Assembly: GCA_902523455.1 (NCBI GenBank)
Contig: CABYZG010000002.1
Coordinates: 1 to 43,651 of the forward strand
Direction: 5' to 3'
DNA: 43,651 nucleotides
Source: an uncultured Pelagibacteraceae bacterium
Lineage (GTDB): Bacteria > Pseudomonadota > Alphaproteobacteria > Pelagibacterales > AG-422-B15
The notes under the pieces were generated by a model. The model worked only from the letters and a program-made list of their open reading frames with translations. It had not been told where the DNA came from and searched no databases. Each line of letters begins with the position of its first letter. Within the stretch, counting starts at the first letter, position 1. A program made the position numbers and the translations under genes. This document shows positions 35,552 to 43,651 of the stretch, one piece after another.

Positions 35552-36328
35552 TTATTCTCTATGATAGTCATCTTCATATCTTACAATATCATCCTCACCA
35601 AAATATGTGCCTGTCTGCACTTCAATTATATTTAGCGGTGAATCAGTGTTGTTTTCTAGACGATGTTTACTGCCTACCGGAATAAAAATTGAATTATTAA
35701 CTTTTAAATTATGCTGAATGTCATCAATCAATACAGTTGCTTCGCCCTTGATAACTGTCCATATTTCAGATCTTTTGGTATGTGACTGATAACTCAGTCT
35801 TGAATTTGGATCTACCTGTATTTCCTTTATTTTATGATCATCACTATCATCAATTATTCTAAACCAGCCCCAAGGTCTGTATTCAAGTGGCCCTTGCCAA
35901 TTTTTTAATATCCAACTAGATGAATTCTTTTTAAAATCTCCTCCAACACCAAATTCAAATTCTACATTTTTATTATTTTTAAATTTTTCCATCTCAGGAA
36001 TATTATCTGAGGTTCTATCCCCTCCATTTGCAAAAATTATTTTCTTATCTGGATATTGATCTATTACTTTTTGAATTGCGCCTGAAGCTGAATTTAATTC
36101 ATCATCAGTAAATTCGATCGCTTTATCCACTACAGATAAATTTGATACTATTTCAATTCTTTCCTCGATTGGAAGAAAAGGACTTCCTTTTTTTTGTACC
36201 AACCATTGATCAGAATTGACGCCTACAATAAGTTTATCGCCTAATTTTTTTGCATCCTTTAGATATGCGATGTGCCCACTGTGAATAGGATCAAAGCCTC
36301 CAGTAACTAGAACAATTACCTCTGACAT
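35552..36328 (-). CDS. Fused RfaE2-like nucleotidyltransferase and mannose-6-phosphate-isomerase-type cupin
   Basis: This 258-residue protein joins two domains. Residues 1-140 form a cytidylyltransferase-like fold with TGGFDPIHSGH at about residues 9-19, ANGGDRTSDNIPE near residue 100 and a C-terminal NSSSWILK loop in place of the usual ISTT motif. Residues 145-258 are a type II PMI cupin, PWGWFRI, SYQSHTKRSEIWTVIKGEA, IPVGSKHRLEN and EVQTGTYFGEDDIVR. Such cupins normally sit on mannose-1-phosphate guanylyltransferases. The cupin keeps a glutamine, histidine and glutamate of the metal site, but one histidine of the usual HHHR segment is replaced. It may activate a sugar or polyol phosphate. 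It overlaps polA by one base. Confidence 0.8.
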   Translation of the reverse strand: MSEVIVLVTGGFDPIHSGHIAYLKDAKKLGDKLIVGVNSDQWLVQKKGSPFLPIEERIEIVSNLSVVDKAIEFTDDELNSASGAIQKVIDQYPDKKIIFANGGDRTSDNIPEMEKFKNNKNVEFEFGVGGDFKKNSSSWILKNWQGPLEYRPWGWFRIIDDSDDHKIKEIQVDPNSRLSYQSHTKRSEIWTVIKGEATVLIDDIQHNLKVNNSIFIPVGSKHRLENNTDSPLNIIEVQTGTYFGEDDIVRYEDDYHRE

Positions 36329-39144
36329 TAATGAGCATCACTCCAATTTAGAGCATGGTTATGGTCAACTACTAAAGGTACAGAAAAATTAAATTTGGGC
36401 ATTAATGCATTTTCCATTTCTTCAATAATAATTTTTTTAAAGTAGTCTAATTTACTTTTTTTTATTTCAAAAATTAATTCATCATGAACCTGTAAAAGCA
36501 TTTTACAATCATTTGAATTTTTAATTTTACCATTTATTTTAATCATGGCTAATTTAATAATATCAGCTGCAGTACCCTGAATTGGTGCATTTATTGCTGC
36601 TCTTTCTTGAAAGGATCTAAGAGCAAAATTTTTGTCCTTAATTCTCGGAAAAAAGCATTTTCTTCCACAAATCGTCTCAACATAACCATTATTTCTACAA
36701 AACTCCTTCGTATGATCCATAAATTCCTTGATTCCTGAAAATTTTTGAAAATATTTTTTTATAAAATTCCCTGATTCATAATTTGATATTGAAAGCTGTT
36801 TTGCAAGTCCATAGGCTGAGATCCCATATATGATTCCAAAGTTAACTGCTTTGGCTTTTCTTCTTAATTCGTTATCTACATCTTTTAGTTTTACATTGAA
36901 AATTTCTGAGGCGGTCATTTGATGAATATCTTCATTATTTATAAACGCTTCCTTTAGTTGTGCCACGTCAGCCATATGTGCGAGAACTCTTAGTTCAATT
37001 TGACTATAATCGGCAGCAAACATCACATAGCCTTGATCGGGTACAAAGGCCTTTCTAATTGATTTCCCTTCCTCTGTTCTTATCGGAATATTTTGTAGGT
37101 TTGGATCTGATGATGCCAATCTTCCTGTGTTAGTTGAAGCCATAGCAAATGAGGTGTGTATTCTGCCTGTTTTTTCTACAATATGGTTCTGAAGTGCATC
37201 TGTATATGTATTTTTTAATTTAGAGATTTGTCGCCACTGAATAATTGTATCAGCAACTTTATTTCCTTCATATGCAAGATCTTCTAAAACTTCAATACCT
37301 GTGGATTTTTCACCAGTTTTAGTTTTTTTAGGTGGCTTAAGTTTTAATTTATCAAATAAAATTTCAGATAATTGTTTTGGAGAGCCAATATTAAATTTTG
37401 AACCTGTTTCCTTGTATATTTTTTTTTCAAGTTTCTCTATTCTTTGTGAGAATTTAAATGATAAATCATTTAGATATTTCTTATCAACTTTAATTCCATT
37501 GGTTTCCATTGATTGGATAGGATTAATTAGCTCTCTTTCAATGTTGGTATAAATATAATTGCCTTTTTCTTGTTGAACTCTTTTTTTTAAAAACAAATAT
37601 AATTTGTAAGTTATTTCTGCATCTTCAGCTGCATAATTTAGTGCGTCATCAATTTTTACTTTGTCAAAAGTAATCTGTGATTTACCACTGCCAACTATAT
37701 CTTTAAATTTAATTGTTTCTCTGTTTAAATGAATATTGGCTAATTCATCCATATTATGCCGATTGACGCCTGCATCGAGAACATAAGACATTAACATGGT
37801 GTCGTGAAAACCCCTTACTTCAACTCCATATTTATTTAAAATTGAATTATCATATTTAATATTGTGGCCTATTTTAATTATGGACTCATCTTTCATTAAA
37901 GGGGCAATTATTGATAGAAAACTTTTGAGAGATATTTGGCTTTGAATTTTCTTTTCATCATGATCAACATGTTGCACCGGAATATAGTAGGCAATTTGCT
38001 GGTTATAACAAAAAGAAACGCCAACTAGATTAGCCTCGATTATATTGAGCGAGTCTGTTTCAACATCATATACAAATTCACCCGCATCATAGATTTCGCT
38101 GACCAGCTTTTTTAGTTTTTTTTCATCATTTATTAAATTGTAAGAAGATTTGGAATTAAAAATTTTAATCGATTTTGTAAAATTATCATCTGGTTTTTCA
38201 ATTTGCTCATTTAAATTTTTTATTTTTTTGGTGCTTGTTAGCTTTTTGGACGTAATTTTTATATTTGGATTTTTTTTTCTTATCCTTTCAGATAACTTCT
38301 TTAACTCCAGCTCATCTAAAAAAGTAATTAAAGTCTCAACAGAAATTTCTTTTTTAACTAAATCATCGAGAGCTGGAATATTGTATACATCCCTTTTCAA
38401 CGTAACTAATTCTTTGCTTATAAGGATATTTTTCCTACTATCCCTAATTGTTTCTCTGCGCTTTTGCTGTTTGATTTCCCCATAGTTTTCCAAAAGATTC
38501 TCAATACTCTGAAATTCATTAATAAGCTGCGCTGCAGTTTTAATTCCAATACCTGGTGCGCCTGGTACATTGTCAGAACTATCACCAGCCAGTGCTTGAA
38601 CATCAATAACATTTTTTGGACCAACACCAAACTTTTCTAGGACTTCATTCGGGCCAATTGTTTTATTTTTCATTGTATCGATTAATTTCACCTGATTTGA
38701 AACAATTTGCATAAGATCTTTATCAGAAGAAACTATAGATACGCTCCATTTTTTATTTTCTGCGAGTGATGCATATGTTGCAATAATATCATCTGCTTCA
38801 TAACCACTTAATTCAATAGATGGTATGCCAAAAGCTTTCACAGCATTCTTAATTATTTTGAATTGTGGTATTAAGTCCTCTGGTGGATCACCTCTATTAG
38901 CTTTATATTCTTTATAAATATCATTTCTAAAAGTTTTTCTGGCACTGTCAAAAATTACTGCTAGATGTGTCGGGCTAATTTTTTTGTCAGTATCTTCAAT
39001 TAATTTATAAAGCATATTACAAAAACCATTCACTGCGCCGGTTGGCAGCCCATCACTTTTTCGATATAGTGGCGGCAATGCATAATATGCTCTAAAAATA
39101 TATCCTGATCCATCAACCAAAAATAGGTGATTTCTCTCTGCCAT
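36328..39144 (-). CDS. polA: DNA polymerase I
   Basis: This 938-residue protein has all three domains. The 5'-3' nuclease begins LFLVDGSGYIFRAYYALP. The proofreading domain is intact: DVETDSLN near residue 356, GHNIKYD and YAAEDAEITYKLY carry the metal acids. Polymerase motifs A (ADYSQIELRVLAH near residue 710), B (RRKAKAVNFGIIYGISAYGLA) and C (LQVHDELIFE near residue 888) are complete. It fills gaps and removes RNA primers. The gene directly abuts the zf-CHCC gene stop, TAA immediately followed by ATG, so translation is likely coupled. Confidence 0.97.
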   Translation of the reverse strand: MAERNHLFLVDGSGYIFRAYYALPPLYRKSDGLPTGAVNGFCNMLYKLIEDTDKKISPTHLAVIFDSARKTFRNDIYKEYKANRGDPPEDLIPQFKIIKNAVKAFGIPSIELSGYEADDIIATYASLAENKKWSVSIVSSDKDLMQIVSNQVKLIDTMKNKTIGPNEVLEKFGVGPKNVIDVQALAGDSSDNVPGAPGIGIKTAAQLINEFQSIENLLENYGEIKQQKRRETIRDSRKNILISKELVTLKRDVYNIPALDDLVKKEISVETLITFLDELELKKLSERIRKKNPNIKITSKKLTSTKKIKNLNEQIEKPDDNFTKSIKIFNSKSSYNLINDEKKLKKLVSEIYDAGEFVYDVETDSLNIIEANLVGVSFCYNQQIAYYIPVQHVDHDEKKIQSQISLKSFLSIIAPLMKDESIIKIGHNIKYDNSILNKYGVEVRGFHDTMLMSYVLDAGVNRHNMDELANIHLNRETIKFKDIVGSGKSQITFDKVKIDDALNYAAEDAEITYKLYLFLKKRVQQEKGNYIYTNIERELINPIQSMETNGIKVDKKYLNDLSFKFSQRIEKLEKKIYKETGSKFNIGSPKQLSEILFDKLKLKPPKKTKTGEKSTGIEVLEDLAYEGNKVADTIIQWRQISKLKNTYTDALQNHIVEKTGRIHTSFAMASTNTGRLASSDPNLQNIPIRTEEGKSIRKAFVPDQGYVMFAADYSQIELRVLAHMADVAQLKEAFINNEDIHQMTASEIFNVKLKDVDNELRRKAKAVNFGIIYGISAYGLAKQLSISNYESGNFIKKYFQKFSGIKEFMDHTKEFCRNNGYVETICGRKCFFPRIKDKNFALRSFQERAAINAPIQGTAADIIKLAMIKINGKIKNSNDCKMLLQVHDELIFEIKKSKLDYFKKIIIEEMENALMPKFNFSVPLVVDHNHALNWSDAH

Positions 39145-39321
39145 TTATTTAAGTATAAATAGTTTGCTACAATACGGACAAACGATCTGGTTATCATCTC
39201 CCATATCAAGGTATACTTTTGGGTGACCTAGTGGACCTTCAACTCCAGCACAGCTTAATTTTTTTGAATATACATATTCAACATCTTTGTTTTGTTCGCT
39301 TTTTATTTCTGGAGAATTCAT
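39145..39321 (-). CDS. Zinc-finger CHCC-domain mini-protein (NDUFS6-like)
   Basis: This 58-residue protein is the COG4391/zf-CHCC family. The four metal ligands are visible: C28 in LSCAGVEG, H35 in GHPKVYLDM, and the C-terminal pair in VCPYCSKLF. The spacing resembles mitochondrial complex I subunit NDUFS6. In bacteria it is a small cytosolic zinc protein whose role is uncertain; a link to complex I is known only for eukaryotic relatives. The stop TAA is directly followed by the polA ATG. It begins at ATG 39321 in the 62-nt gap before the ABC ATPase gene. Confidence 0.83.
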   Translation of the reverse strand: MNSPEIKSEQNKDVEYVYSKKLSCAGVEGPLGHPKVYLDMGDDNQIVCPYCSKLFILK

Positions 39322-39383
39322 GATCAGAATGATACAAGAAATTACTTTGAAAAACTATTAATTCTAATATTTATTATTTTTTT

Positions 39384-40313
39384 ATGTCAGGCGATGTCGC
39401 AATATCAGTGAGAGACTTAAATAAAATTTACGGCGTAGGATCAAAAAATGAAAAAGTAGCTCTGAATAATATCTCCCTTCAAGTGAAGAAAGGCTCGATA
39501 TTTGGATTGCTAGGACCTAATGGTGCGGGTAAATCAACTTTTATTAATATTTTAGCTGATCTGGTAAGAAAAACATCTGGGCACATAGACATATTTGGCA
39601 TGAGCCATGATGAAAAGTTGAAAGATGTGAAAAAATTAATGGGTATTGTTCCTCAAGAGTTAAATATCGACCCTTTTTTTACTCCATATGAGTTATTAGA
39701 AATCCAGGCTGGTTTATTTGGGGTTCCAAAAAATAAAAGAAGGACTGATGAGATTCTAAAGCTTCTTGCGCTAGAAGATAAATCGCACGCATACGCTAGA
39801 ACATTATCAGGAGGAATGAGAAGAAGATTGCTGATAGCTAAAGCAATGGTTCATAATCCTGAAATTTTAATTCTTGATGAACCAACTGCAGGTGTAGACG
39901 TTGAGCTTAGAGCAAATTTATGGGCTAATATAAATAAATTAAATAGTGAAGGTAAAACAATTATCATTACAACTCACTATTTACATGAAGCAGAAGAGTT
40001 GTGTAATGAAATTGCAATAATAAATGATGGTAATTTAATAACAAATAATACGACATCAAATATAAAATCATTAATTGACAGAAAACAAATAATTATTTCA
40101 TTAGATGACGAAAATCCTAATCTAGAGCTAATAATGGAGTTAAATTTAGAATGTGAAATAAACAATGGCACTCTAATAATTAATTACAAGCCTAGCGAAA
40201 TCAGGATCAACAAAATTTTAGATGCATTGCGACTATCTAATATTCAAATTAAAGATTTAACTATAAATGAGACAAAGCTTGAAGATGTATTTCTCAAATT
40301 AACTAAGAATTAA
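39384..40313 (+). CDS. ABC-2-type exporter ATPase, YadG-like
   Basis: This 309-residue ABC ATPase shows Walker A GPNGAGKSTF near residue 44, MGIVPQELNIDPFFTPYE (the Q-loop segment seen in YadG), signature LSGGMRRRLLIAKAM near residue 139, Walker B ILILDEPTAGVD and switch histidine TTHYLHEAEE. It should power a two-subunit exporter. YadG is normally followed by the YadH permease, but here the next gene is a convergent MMPL transporter overlapping by 11 nt. No permease of the ABC-2 type is near, so the partner is encoded elsewhere. The C-terminal 90 residues are lysine/asparagine rich. Confidence 0.88.
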   Translation: MSGDVAISVRDLNKIYGVGSKNEKVALNNISLQVKKGSIFGLLGPNGAGKSTFINILADLVRKTSGHIDIFGMSHDEKLKDVKKLMGIVPQELNIDPFFTPYELLEIQAGLFGVPKNKRRTDEILKLLALEDKSHAYARTLSGGMRRRLLIAKAMVHNPEILILDEPTAGVDVELRANLWANINKLNSEGKTIIITTHYLHEAEELCNEIAIINDGNLITNNTTSNIKSLIDRKQIIISLDDENPNLELIMELNLECEINNGTLIINYKPSEIRINKILDALRLSNIQIKDLTINETKLEDVFLKLTKN

Positions 40314-42981
40314 TTTTTTTTCTTGGGAACAATTTATCAAGTACAACAGCAAGAGCGGGTAATGTCGTCATCGCACAAACCATGTTTATTATAAACATAA
40401 AAGTGAGTAATGATCCCATATCTGCCTGAAATTTTAGTGCAGAGAATGACCATGTTGAAACACCAATTGCTAGAGTAATAGCTGTAAATACTACTGCAGC
40501 ACCCGTATTTGCAAAAGTATGTTCAAATGCCTCTGTAATATCAAGACCTTCTTTCATTCTCATATTTAATCTATTGTATATATAAAAAGCATAGTCTACT
40601 CCAACACCAACAGCCAGAACCATAACTGGTAAAGTTGAGACCTTAAGGCCAATTTGAGCTAAGTCCATAAAGGCATACCCTAGCATTGTTGCAAAGGTTA
40701 GGGGAACGGTGCAGCAAATGGTTGCTCTCCAGTCTAAATAAGTAGCAAAGACAAGAATTACAATTACGATATACACAGCTATCATCATAGGCAATTCCCC
40801 TTCTTCAATGACTTGATTTGTTGCATGTTGAATTCCCACTGTTCCACTTGCTAACCTGTATTTGATTTCATCTGTATCAAAGAGAATATGAGAATATTCT
40901 GGGTTTTCTTCAAAAAATTCTTTAAAAACTATTTCAGATTGTTTTATATCACGAACTCTAAAATCAGTTTTCTCGTCATACGAGTCAATGTCACGATAAT
41001 AAGCAACCAAAGGTGCCCATAAATTTCTTGAGTTGAAGCCCTTTTCGTAACTAAAATCAGTAAATTCATCATCAGTAAAAATCACAGGATTTTCAACACC
41101 TAAATCTGTAACGGGTCGTTCATTGCTTCCAACAAAACTTGCATCAGGGATTATTTCAGTGCCTTCTGCTGGCTTTTCAATTAAAACCCTGAACGTTAGA
41201 GTCTCATCTGAATCTCTAAATTGTTTGTTATATTCCTCGAGCAATTCTACTAATCGACTAATTGTTGTGGCTTTATGGTCTTCTGTGAAGACATATATAG
41301 GCATTATAGAACAGGCTTCGTTTATTAGGCCCGTTGATGGATCAACCACACTTGTTGCAAATGCAAGTGCTCTTTCATTTCTTGGAAGATAAGTCCATTT
41401 TAAGTTACCTTCCGCATATCCACTTAAAGCTCTTTTTGCTACACTTGATAACGAAATTACCTTTGTAACGCCTGGAATATTTTCTAAATACCAATGTAAG
41501 TTATTCTGCGCTTCCATTATATAATCTGATCGACAAGGATTAATTCCTCCTGTTGCACCAGTTTCAGCAATAACGACGAGAACGTCAGTTGTCACAGCAT
41601 ACCTACTAGTTATTTCATTAATGTCTTTATTATATCTAGCTTCAGGTCTCAATTCCGGTGCACCTGCGTGTAAGTCTCCGACGTGTCTTTCACTCGCTAG
41701 ATAAGTAGCCCCTGCAAACAGTAATGCGCTAACTGACAACGTAATGACAGCAGGTTTGGGTCTAGCAAGCAATCCAAAAAAGCCCATTAAATTTTGTCTA
41801 TAAGTTATTGCTGATTGAGCTCTTGTTGCAAAACTTTTATTATATCTTGCATAGGAAGCAGCTAATGGAAGCATAACAAGGTTTGTAATTATTTTAAATG
41901 CAACGCCTATCGATGCAGTTATTCCTAGCTCTTGTATCATACCTATAGGAAGCAAAATCAAGGTTCCGAAGCCAACTAGATCTGTAACTAGAGCCATTGT
42001 TCCAGGCACTAATAATCTTGAAAAAGACGCCCTTGCTGCGTATTCTGCTGTTTGGCCCTCTATTACTTCTTTTGTAATTTGATTAACCTGCTGTATTCCA
42101 TGAGATACACCTATTGCAAATACCAGAAAAGGTACAAGAATTGCAAGAGGATCTAATCCAAACCCTAAGATCTTTAACATTCCAAACTGCCAAATCAATG
42201 ATGTTAATGAGCAAATAAGTGGTAGGAATGTAAGCGTCCACGATCTAGAATACCAGTAAACAGCAAGAACTGTAAGTAAGAAAGCAAGTCCAAAGAATAT
42301 TACAACATTGTAAGCTTCACTTGCTATATCTGAAATCATTTTGGCAAAACCAATTATTTCTACTCGATAATCACCTTTTTCAAATTCATCTCTTATAACC
42401 TCAATGTCTTGTCCCAATTGAAGGTAATCTAATCTCTCGCCTGTTTTACGATTAAACTCTGTTAACTCAACTTTAATTAATGAGGATGTAAAATCATTAG
42501 ATACAATGCTGCCAACATGACCCCCTGTTAATATTCTTTCTTTAATCTTGTTTATTTCTGTTTCATTCAACTTGTCAGGAGTTAAGTTTCCTGGAATTAC
42601 CTCAGTACTTTCAAAGCCTTCTTCAGTTACTCGCATTACTTTCACATTTGGTGTCCATAATGATTGCATTGAGCCCTGATTTACACCCGGCAAATACCTT
42701 ACCGTTTGGTTGAGATCAAATAATTTTTTTAAATATTCTTGATTGAATATGTCACCATCTGTTGTTCTTAATGCAACAGTTATGCTATTAGTTCCACTTA
42801 GATCATCTTGATATTCATAGTAAGTTTTCACAAATGAGTGATTACTTGGTAGTTGTTTATAAAATCCTGCATCCATTCTTATTTGAACTGCAAAATATCC
42901 CATTACTACAGTTAGAAGAACAAAACTCAAAAGAACCAGTAGGCGAAATTTAAAGAACCAATTTTCTATTTTTTGCAACAT
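40303..42981 (-). CDS. MMPL/RND-superfamily transporter
   Basis: This 892-residue protein has the RND layout: one N-terminal helix, a large periplasmic loop, a cluster of five or six helices near residues 225-400, a second loop and a final cluster near residues 710-885. The membrane segment VLAVYWYSRSW... and GVGVDYAFYIYNRLNMRM carry the acid relay region of MMPL proteins. Family members export lipids, hopanoids or hydrophobic compounds. No adaptor or outer-membrane channel is encoded nearby. It is divergent from the partial ferritin-like gene with about 237 nt between starts. Confidence 0.88.
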   Translation of the reverse strand: MLQKIENWFFKFRLLVLLSFVLLTVVMGYFAVQIRMDAGFYKQLPSNHSFVKTYYEYQDDLSGTNSITVALRTTDGDIFNQEYLKKLFDLNQTVRYLPGVNQGSMQSLWTPNVKVMRVTEEGFESTEVIPGNLTPDKLNETEINKIKERILTGGHVGSIVSNDFTSSLIKVELTEFNRKTGERLDYLQLGQDIEVIRDEFEKGDYRVEIIGFAKMISDIASEAYNVVIFFGLAFLLTVLAVYWYSRSWTLTFLPLICSLTSLIWQFGMLKILGFGLDPLAILVPFLVFAIGVSHGIQQVNQITKEVIEGQTAEYAARASFSRLLVPGTMALVTDLVGFGTLILLPIGMIQELGITASIGVAFKIITNLVMLPLAASYARYNKSFATRAQSAITYRQNLMGFFGLLARPKPAVITLSVSALLFAGATYLASERHVGDLHAGAPELRPEARYNKDINEITSRYAVTTDVLVVIAETGATGGINPCRSDYIMEAQNNLHWYLENIPGVTKVISLSSVAKRALSGYAEGNLKWTYLPRNERALAFATSVVDPSTGLINEACSIMPIYVFTEDHKATTISRLVELLEEYNKQFRDSDETLTFRVLIEKPAEGTEIIPDASFVGSNERPVTDLGVENPVIFTDDEFTDFSYEKGFNSRNLWAPLVAYYRDIDSYDEKTDFRVRDIKQSEIVFKEFFEENPEYSHILFDTDEIKYRLASGTVGIQHATNQVIEEGELPMMIAVYIVIVILVFATYLDWRATICCTVPLTFATMLGYAFMDLAQIGLKVSTLPVMVLAVGVGVDYAFYIYNRLNMRMKEGLDITEAFEHTFANTGAAVVFTAITLAIGVSTWSFSALKFQADMGSLLTFMFIINMVCAMTTLPALAVVLDKLFPRKKINS

Positions 42982-43160
42982 TCTCTAATAAATGATTAAT
43001 TTTAATGATAGTCGCACAAAATATGAGAAATTAATGATTTTGTACATTGTTAAATTATAAACGTTTGAGAGATTTTCAAGAACCATGGAAAGGTAGAATA
43101 ATGACATAAAATATTTAATTATATAAATTACTGTTTTTATTAAATTTTTTATTGAATTAA

Positions 43161-43176
43161 ATGAACAAGTGTTCAT
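43161..43176. promoter_or_regulatory. TetR-like palindromic operator ATGAACA-N2-TGTTCAT
   Basis: Seven-base arms around a 2-nt centre form a near-perfect palindrome 42 nt upstream of the ATG at 43219. A candidate -10, TATATT, overlaps its right side at about 43180. Spacing and sequence resemble operators of TetR regulators. It is not the GTTC-N7-GTTC SOS form. No TetR gene lies in the window. Confidence 0.5.
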
Positions 43177-43218
43177 ATATATATTTAATAATTAGGTAAA
43201 ATGTATATACTAACTTTT

Positions 43219-43651
43219 ATGGTTGAGTTATCGCAAAAAATACAGATTGCTAAAATTGTAGCTAAAGACCAGGTTTATAAAGTACAAGAGAAATGGCAAA
43301 CATCCAAGTCAGGTAAAAACTCTCTTACAAAGGATCCTGCGTATAATGCAGCAAATCCTAAACACTTTATTCCAATGATGGATGAGGATCGCTACAGTGA
43401 TCGATCAGATGCATTTGATAAAATAATTAGCGCTACACATAAACATTTCTGGGATCCCAACGATAAAAAATATATAGATTTTGATATTCCATTTGATACA
43501 GAAAATAAAAACATTGTTGACCCTGATGGACCTTTCGGGATTGAACTTCAAATACCGAGTATTAGAGAAAAGTTGTCCAAGCAGCAATTAATCAAATTAA
43601 ATAATGAGAGTTTTAGATTTGTATTATCTCAGATTCTTCATGGAGAGCAGG
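43219..43651 (+). CDS. Probable di-iron ferritin-like domain protein, 3' truncated by the window end
   Basis: An open frame from ATG 43219 runs to the window edge for 144 codons without a stop. The start MVELSQKIQIAKIVAKDQ is followed by HFIPMMDEDRYSDRSDAFDKII, HFWDPNDKKYIDFDIPFD and, at the end, LSQILHGEQ. This pattern looks like the N-terminal part of ferritin-like, ribonucleotide-reductase-like oxygenases, with HGEQ expected to contribute to the metal site; I judge this by memory of the family, not by alignment. An in-frame ATG at 43201 is an alternative start. The palindrome upstream suggests regulated expression, possibly with the divergent MMPL gene. Confidence 0.65.
   Translation, partial: MVELSQKIQIAKIVAKDQVYKVQEKWQTSKSGKNSLTKDPAYNAANPKHFIPMMDEDRYSDRSDAFDKIISATHKHFWDPNDKKYIDFDIPFDTENKNIVDPDGPFGIELQIPSIREKLSKQQLIKLNNESFRFVLSQILHGEQ

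Noticed and set aside
38150..38485. 111-residue plus-strand ORF within polA
   Set aside because: It is antisense to the polA coding sequence between the nuclease and proofreading domains and is Phe/Leu-rich because lysine/asparagine codons are read on the other strand.
42985..43176. 63-residue minus-strand ORF upstream of the MMPL gene
   Set aside because: Its composition is that of AT-rich intergenic DNA, it covers the palindrome and it has no ribosome-binding site.
1..43651. CRISPR arrays, tRNA or rRNA genes
   Set aside because: No regularly spaced repeats, tRNA-like cloverleaf blocks or rRNA stretches were seen on either strand. Almost all bases belong to protein genes.

Overview
The window is a dense, AT-rich stretch (GC roughly one third by eye) of an alphaproteobacterial chromosome, most likely from a marine, genome-streamlined lineage. 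The main evidence is the block pckA / chvI-chvG / ahcY / tsaE-amgK-murU, whose order is typical of Alphaproteobacteria, and an SOS box of the alphaproteobacterial form GTTC-N7-GTTC in front of umuD. Very short intergenic gaps, ATGA and TAATG junctions and lysine-rich proteins fit a small oceanic genome (SAR116, PS1 or HIMB59/AEGEAN-169 type). The sequence alone does not fix the clade. I see no rRNA, tRNA, CRISPR array, insertion sequence or prophage.

Layout. 1-3850: GNAT acetyltransferase, class III aminotransferase, glutaryl-CoA dehydrogenase and a PuuD-type gamma-glutamyl hydrolase, which together suggest amine or lysine catabolism. 3843-7016: LysE exporter, PdxA, SLT-domain lipoprotein and an EamA permease. 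7058-12168: a complete branched-chain-amide-type ABC importer, livGFHM on the plus strand and the binding protein on the minus strand, meeting at a hairpin terminator. 12264-15886: two alpha/beta hydrolases flanking an SOS-controlled umuDC operon. 15999-17267: ammonium channel AmtB with its own terminator. 17420-22220: a divergent group consisting of a secreted, cysteine-rich DUF3604 protein with a 54-residue membrane peptide on one side, and a parvulin-like foldase plus a HupE/UreJ-type membrane protein on the other. 22217-25302: DUF3429 protein, alkyl-sulfatase-type MBL lipoprotein and EamA permease. 25299-30268: YciB, HspQ, DsbA, MurU, AmgK, TsaE and AhcY. 30320-34284: ChvG/ChvI two-component system divergent from pckA. 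34277-39321: MFS permease, a nucleotidyltransferase-cupin fusion, DNA polymerase I and a zf-CHCC mini-protein in one operon. 39384-43651: an orphan ABC-2 ATPase, an MMPL/RND transporter and the 5' part of a probable di-iron ferritin-like gene behind a TetR-like palindrome.

No stretch over 300 bases lacks a gene once the 54-residue ORF at 17420-17584 is accepted. Six of eight convergent gene pairs overlap tail to tail by 4-11 nt.

Most promising for new biology are the DUF3604 / foldase / HupE-like / 54-residue group, the nucleotidyltransferase-cupin fusion, and the divergent MMPL / ferritin-like pair with its palindrome. Each is an inference from domain content and neighbourhood. None of these functions is demonstrated here.
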